In this document: in pieces, positions 60,701-64,000 of the stretch
Position numbering within the stretch: the stretch's first letter is position 1
Layout: the number at the start of each line of letters is the position of its first letter
DNA from: Ascidia mentula
Lineage: Eukaryota; Chordata; Ascidiacea; Phlebobranchia; Ascidiidae
Assembly: GCA_947561715.1 (NCBI GenBank)
Contig: OX387197.1
Location: 4,407,001-4,471,000 of the forward strand
Direction: 5' to 3'
Length of the DNA: 64,000 nucleotides
Made by a program: the position numbers and the translations under genes
Notes under the pieces: generated by a model
The model's database searches: none
What the model saw: the letters and a program-made list of their open reading frames with translations, nothing else
What the model was told of the DNA's origin: nothing

Positions 60701-63470
60701 CCCCGGTTTGTATAAAAACAAAAAATCTCAACATGGTGTTAGAGCACTTTGCAAAAATACATTACACGATTTTAAACATATAGATAATACATTAAAAGGT
60801 CAGGAGTTGGACAAGTTGGTTTAAACCAAGCACAGATTTTCCCACGACATGCTGTGTTATTTTATAGCAATACAATGACCGATTCTTTGCGCTGAAAGCG
60901 TTTAAGCAGGACAACAAGATAAAGATGCGAATAAACTGCAGAGGAAAATGATGAATTTAATGGGTGAATTTTTGCAAAGAAACGAGATTCATTTTCTGGT
61001 CAATGTACAATGAATATTTGCTGACCCACGAGGACAATTACGTAAGGACGAAATTGCAATTACGTCAAGCTCCTGCGAAACGGAAAAAATAATCCTGGAC
61101 CGTGCGAAAATATATCAGATACCATCATCAAACACGCAGACAATGGCAAAGCACAGAAAAGGAATTTGGGCCTCTGTCCTCTGGAAGACCTAACTGGGCG
61201 TATTTATAATTCATAAAGCGACGCTATCATCCCCAAATCGCCGCTATCGGTTGCTCCGACAGGGTTATTTGCCGGCCGTTGGGGCCAACAATGGCAATGA
61301 GGCCCCATGTAAACAGTGGGATGCCAGGGTTCATAGAGGCTGTGGCCTGAATTACATTTCCGCTCAGGGATTGTTGTCGGGCAACGGATGTGGTTTTACG
61401 GCAAATTTTTGGTTAGTTGATGGATAAGCTTGGTAAAAAAGGAATCACTTTGTTCTCCACACAAGACAATGCAAATAGGTTTGCATTTCTACCATGTTCT
61501 GTTTTAAAATACGCACGACGTAAGAAAATGAGGCCTGATACTTGGTAAAGGTGGTGGTATAGTTATTGCCCCATATTGTTTGTGAACCTTATGGCAGAAC
61601 GTTGTTTCGCCACTGTTTTAGCGTTTGTATTTCCATTTGCTTTTTTAACATTCGTCTTATTTTCCAACCGTTTATCCTTCGTTGGTAAAGGTGATTATGC
61701 AACAACCAAAAAATGGTGCACTTGCCATTGAACGATAAATTTATATTTCATGTATAAAAATGTGATACATTTCATGTGAATAAATGTAATGATCTTTCAT
61801 ATGAGCAAGAACCAAACTGTTGACAAAAGAACGCAACTTCCCAATACAGAAGATATGATCTCGCTTCCAAATCGATTCAAAGTCTTGTAAGTCGTTCGGA
61901 AGAGTTGTTCCATTAATGAGACTATATCTGCCACGTGGAGACAGGGGCGGTGACGTGGATCGATGGAGTAAATTTAAGGTCGACTGAACGTGGACACAGC
62001 ATATAGTTTACATCAAAAAGACCAAACTTTAAAATGATTTAATATGACGTATTTTGTTAATGTGACCGTGCTTACGACTAAAAGGCAGCTTTAGTGAAAC
62101 AATATTTTCCAGAAATCATTTCCATGTAATTTGGCGACAATGGTACGTATCCTTTAAATCCAAGAACTAACTTATATCAACCAGAAATTGGAAACTACTT
62201 AAAGAAAAGGTGGATATATGAAAAAAACATTTTTGTAACCATCTTGCGTTTGTTTAAAAGTTTCACTCAAAACTTTCTTGCATAAAACCGACCACAAAAG
62301 CAAGCAATAAAGTTACGTATTTTTAAACCACATTATTGCATAATCGAGGGCAAAATTCAAAATCAAGCCCTATCAGCAAAACGTCTGTCCGTGATATTTA
62401 AATTCCAAGCAGTTAAGGTCAAAGCGGACACTCTCGCGCGATGTCGTCAATCATATCAACACTCAGGAGAAACAAAACGACCGCAATATATTGCTGCCTT
62501 ATCTCAGAAGCCTCAAATCTGGCAGCAAAATCAGCTTGAAAAGCCAAAACAAGGTACCATTAAGTACAAGGTCTTTTCAGGGGACACATTTTGCCACATA
62601 AGCCCGATAGAATCGATTTGATGACTAGACGTGCGCAGTGGATGCGGGCTGGGCGCAACGAAACGAGCAGTTGATGGGCATTTTGGATATTATCACTACA
62701 CGCCGTTGACGCGCCGTGAAAAATTAGCGCTGCCCTCAGCTCCGAAATTAGGGCCGGGCATGTTTATCAGCTCGCATCTTGCCCCTGTGTGTATTGACGC
62801 GCTTATTCCGGTCAAAGGTGGAGGCCTTTGAAGCTGCGCCAGTAGTGCACGCATTTTAGTGGGTGGTGGTCGCTTTTTAGCACTTGATGTCAGTCAAAAC
62901 GCTTGCGATGCTATTTTCTAAAGTCGTTTATACACTGTTCGTTGTATCCCTGAAGACGGACCAGGTTTGTAAACACAAAATACAATTCAGAACAGAAAGA
63001 AAAAAAGAAAAAAAAACAAGTTTTATTTTACTGTTTCAAATGTTCCTCAAGACAACGTTTCCTGTGAAAATTGTAATTTTTTGTGGGTATTTTACCTTTT
63101 ATCCAAATTTTGGCAACTAGATGTTATGCATATGTTGTACACTTTTTTGCACTTAGTTGCAAGGTTTCATTGTAACTTAGAAACCGCCCGAGAAATAATT
63201 TTAAAATACTTTTACAAACGTATTTAGAGCAGAATATAATTTAGCTCTCTAGCGACACCATGCTGAAACATTCAAAACAACCCCTTACCACTAAAAAAAT
63301 AATGTGTTTTGTTGACACTGCATCCATATAATTTAAGCTTGCTTACCTCTGGAAGAAGCTCATACCAATCAGCATGGACAACATCATAGCATGATAAATC
63401 ACTGACTGCTATCAGCCTCTCACCCATGAAGTCATCTTTGCCCAAAGAATCGAAACTCCATACAGAACAC
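54655..63470 (-). CDS. Tandem C2-domain protein with C-terminal membrane segment (3' part; 5' end beyond window)
   Basis: Seven minus-strand exons are supported: 63347-63470, 60330-60448, 59771-59899, 59142-59265, 58528-58662, 56709-56817 and 54655-54740. Phases agree at every junction (0,2,2,0,0,1). The first exon is the end of one C2 domain (SVWSFDSLGKDDFMGE, DWYELLPE). The next three make a second C2 (TLNITVVGAKEI, PFVRVYI, PQWNESFDF, YLGECHIDL). A GNVTVRSRW strand then starts a further partial repeat. The sixth exon encodes a strongly hydrophobic segment and the last a polar 27-residue tail. C2 domains bind phospholipids, often with Ca2+; here the Asp set in the Ca2+ loops looks incomplete. 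C2 arrays with a C-terminal anchor recall ferlins, MCTPs and E-Syt-like trafficking proteins, but I cannot place the family. Confidence 0.75.
54741..56708 (-). other. C2 gene intron
   Basis: No exon could be confirmed. A segment at about 55017-55086 is framed by a strong acceptor (TTTATTTTCTCAG) and a GTAAGT donor, but all three frames contain stops, so it is not a coding exon. Confidence 0.5.
56709..56817 (-). CDS. C2 gene transmembrane exon
   Basis: Acceptor AGTCTTACACAG|GGAACT and donor TTACAT|GTAAGT, 36 codons plus one base. After TRKST comes a hydrophobic run of about 30 residues (LVSSLIVLISVFIVTAG, then KLIIILTTIIFIT), enough for one membrane pass or a hairpin. The phase-0 start fits the preceding exon exactly. 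The plus-strand open frame over the same DNA is treated as a shadow. Confidence 0.6.
57278..57287. promoter_or_regulatory. CRE-type palindrome GTGACGTCAC in C2 gene intron
   Basis: Perfect palindrome, with a half-matching CGACGTCAC at 57258-57266, in a GC-rich patch (about 57010-57470). Confidence 0.4.
58528..58662 (-). CDS. C2 gene exon: GNVTVRSRW strand and helix
   Basis: Acceptor TTATGATCAG|CGAGG and donor AACAAG|GTAGAC, 45 codons, phase 0 on both sides. It begins RGNVTVRSRW, the kind of strand that opens the next repeat after a C2 domain, then an amphipathic stretch (QEFQEAMVAHAMYKK). Confidence 0.75.
59142..59265 (-). CDS. C2 gene exon: end of second C2 domain
   Basis: Acceptor ACGCTGTTCAG|G and donor GATATG|GTGAGG. 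It encodes YVVLIVGDANEEDSYLGECH and the following IDLDN...FPLSDM, the calcium-loop-3 side and last strands of a C2 domain. Confidence 0.85.
59771..59899 (-). CDS. C2 gene exon: core of second C2 domain
   Basis: Acceptor AATGTCTTTAG|A and donor CACCAG|GTAAAA. It encodes FVRVYIPGVPYVYKTWPNKE and PQWNESFDFPL, the central C2 strands with the characteristic WNESF motif. Confidence 0.88.
60330..60448 (-). CDS. C2 gene exon: start of second C2 domain
   Basis: Acceptor TGTGGTTTGCAG|ACCG and donor GTTCAACC|GTACGT. It encodes GGMVGIKLAYKLPQTLNITV and VGAKEI, strands 1 and 2 of a C2 domain. Confidence 0.85.
60449..63346 (-). other. C2 gene intron (2.9 kb)
   Basis: Phases on both sides are 0, so no exon is required. 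GC-richer patches at about 61180-61400 and 62590-62870 have no supported coding frame. Confidence 0.5.
63347..63470 (-). CDS. C2 gene exon: end of an upstream C2 domain
   Basis: Acceptor TCTTCACTTAG|G and donor CCAGAG|GTAAGC, 41 codons. CSVWSFDSLGKDDFMGERLI and ADWYELLPE are typical of the last strands of a C2 domain (compare xVWDYDRFxxNDFLGE and WYPL). The upstream part of this domain lies beyond the right edge. Confidence 0.85.
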
Positions 63471-63503
63471 CTAAGTGAAGACATGGAAATGTTAGATGTA
63501 AAG

Positions 63504-63796
63504 CAGTGATTCTCAAACTTGTGTCAAAGCTAAATCTGAAACCTCAAGTTCGCAAGGAGTTGCATAAAACCAGAAATCAAGACCAGGGAAACCTAATTCG
63601 GAAAGATTATTTATGAGCAGATATTTAAACGCATCTCACATTTTTTGAAACTGATATTTGAACGCATTTTTTTTTTTTTGAAAAAGTAAAACAAACCTAA
63701 AAAAGGTCTTTCTATATTAGGCACCACCACATTTTCTATGAATGGTCCCGATAATTGGGCCAGGAAAAAAAGTTAGTGGTGGTTGAGAATCATGGA
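63504..63796. mobile_element. hAT-like MITE
   Basis: The left end CAGTGATTCTCAA and the right end TTGAGAATCATGG form imperfect terminal inverted repeats of the hAT type. They are flanked by near-identical 8-bp duplications (ATGTAAAG at 63496-63503, GTGTAAAG at 63797-63804). The element is about 293 bp and codes for no transposase. It lies just upstream of a C2 gene exon. Confidence 0.6.
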
Positions 63797-63804
63797 GTGT
63801 AAAG

Positions 63805-64000
63805 AATTGGCAATGCTAAAATGCTACTATAGTTAACTAAATGTCTGAATACACCTTAGTTTACCAGTGGGGGACTCACTAAGGCAGAAAAAAATAAGTC
63901 ACAAGTGATGTTCTACCAAAAAATTACTAGCCACTAAGACACACTGAGATTCACAGTTAGTTTTATAGTCTATCATCTATTTCTTTTTTGTTTAAAGATG
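63805..64000. other. Right edge, intron of the C2 gene
   Basis: AT-rich, no exon seen. Confidence 0.4.

Overview
The window looks like a tunicate nuclear genome, most likely a Ciona-type ascidian. This is inferred from three things: a chordate GATA1/2/3 transcription factor gene with the vertebrate exon layout, very short introns (about 55-110 nt in several genes), and AT-rich intergenic DNA with small genes close together. No bacterial, organellar or viral features were seen.

Layout. (1) 1.5-6.7 kb, plus strand: two tandem copies of a PARP14-like mono-ADP-ribosyltransferase catalytic region, each in four exons. A three-exon four-membrane-pass (claudin/PMP22-like) module lies directly upstream of the second copy. 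Reading phases allow it to be spliced to the PARP exons, giving a predicted 417-aa membrane-anchored ADP-ribosyltransferase. (2) 7.2 kb: a long (AC)n(AT)n microsatellite, then about 4 kb without a gene. (3) 11.7-29.1 kb, minus strand: a complete GATA1/2/3-class gene (Gata.b of Ciona) in five coding exons, 602 aa, with large introns and a possible alternative N-terminus. (4) 29.1-48.8 kb: about 20 kb with no gene I can support, studded with GC-rich islands. This is the 5' flank of the GATA gene and probably its regulatory landscape. (5) 48.8-51.8 kb: a weak minus-strand first-exon candidate, head to head with a small plus-strand gene for an 87-aa RIIa (PKA-docking-like, sperm/cilium type) protein. 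(6) 54.6 kb to beyond the right edge, minus strand: the 3' part of a tandem C2-domain protein with a C-terminal membrane segment, ending in a clear AATAAA signal. A hAT-like MITE lies in an intron at its right.

The genes do not form a pathway; this is a normal mixed chromosomal segment. The points most worth following are the possible 4TM-PARP fusion at a tandem-duplication breakpoint, an apparent exon-sized gene conversion between the two PARP copies, alternative ends of the GATA and C2 proteins, and a marked excess of the palindrome GTGACGTCAC (eight perfect copies found by eye). All exon borders were read by hand from splice signals and reading-phase agreement; no transcript data were available.
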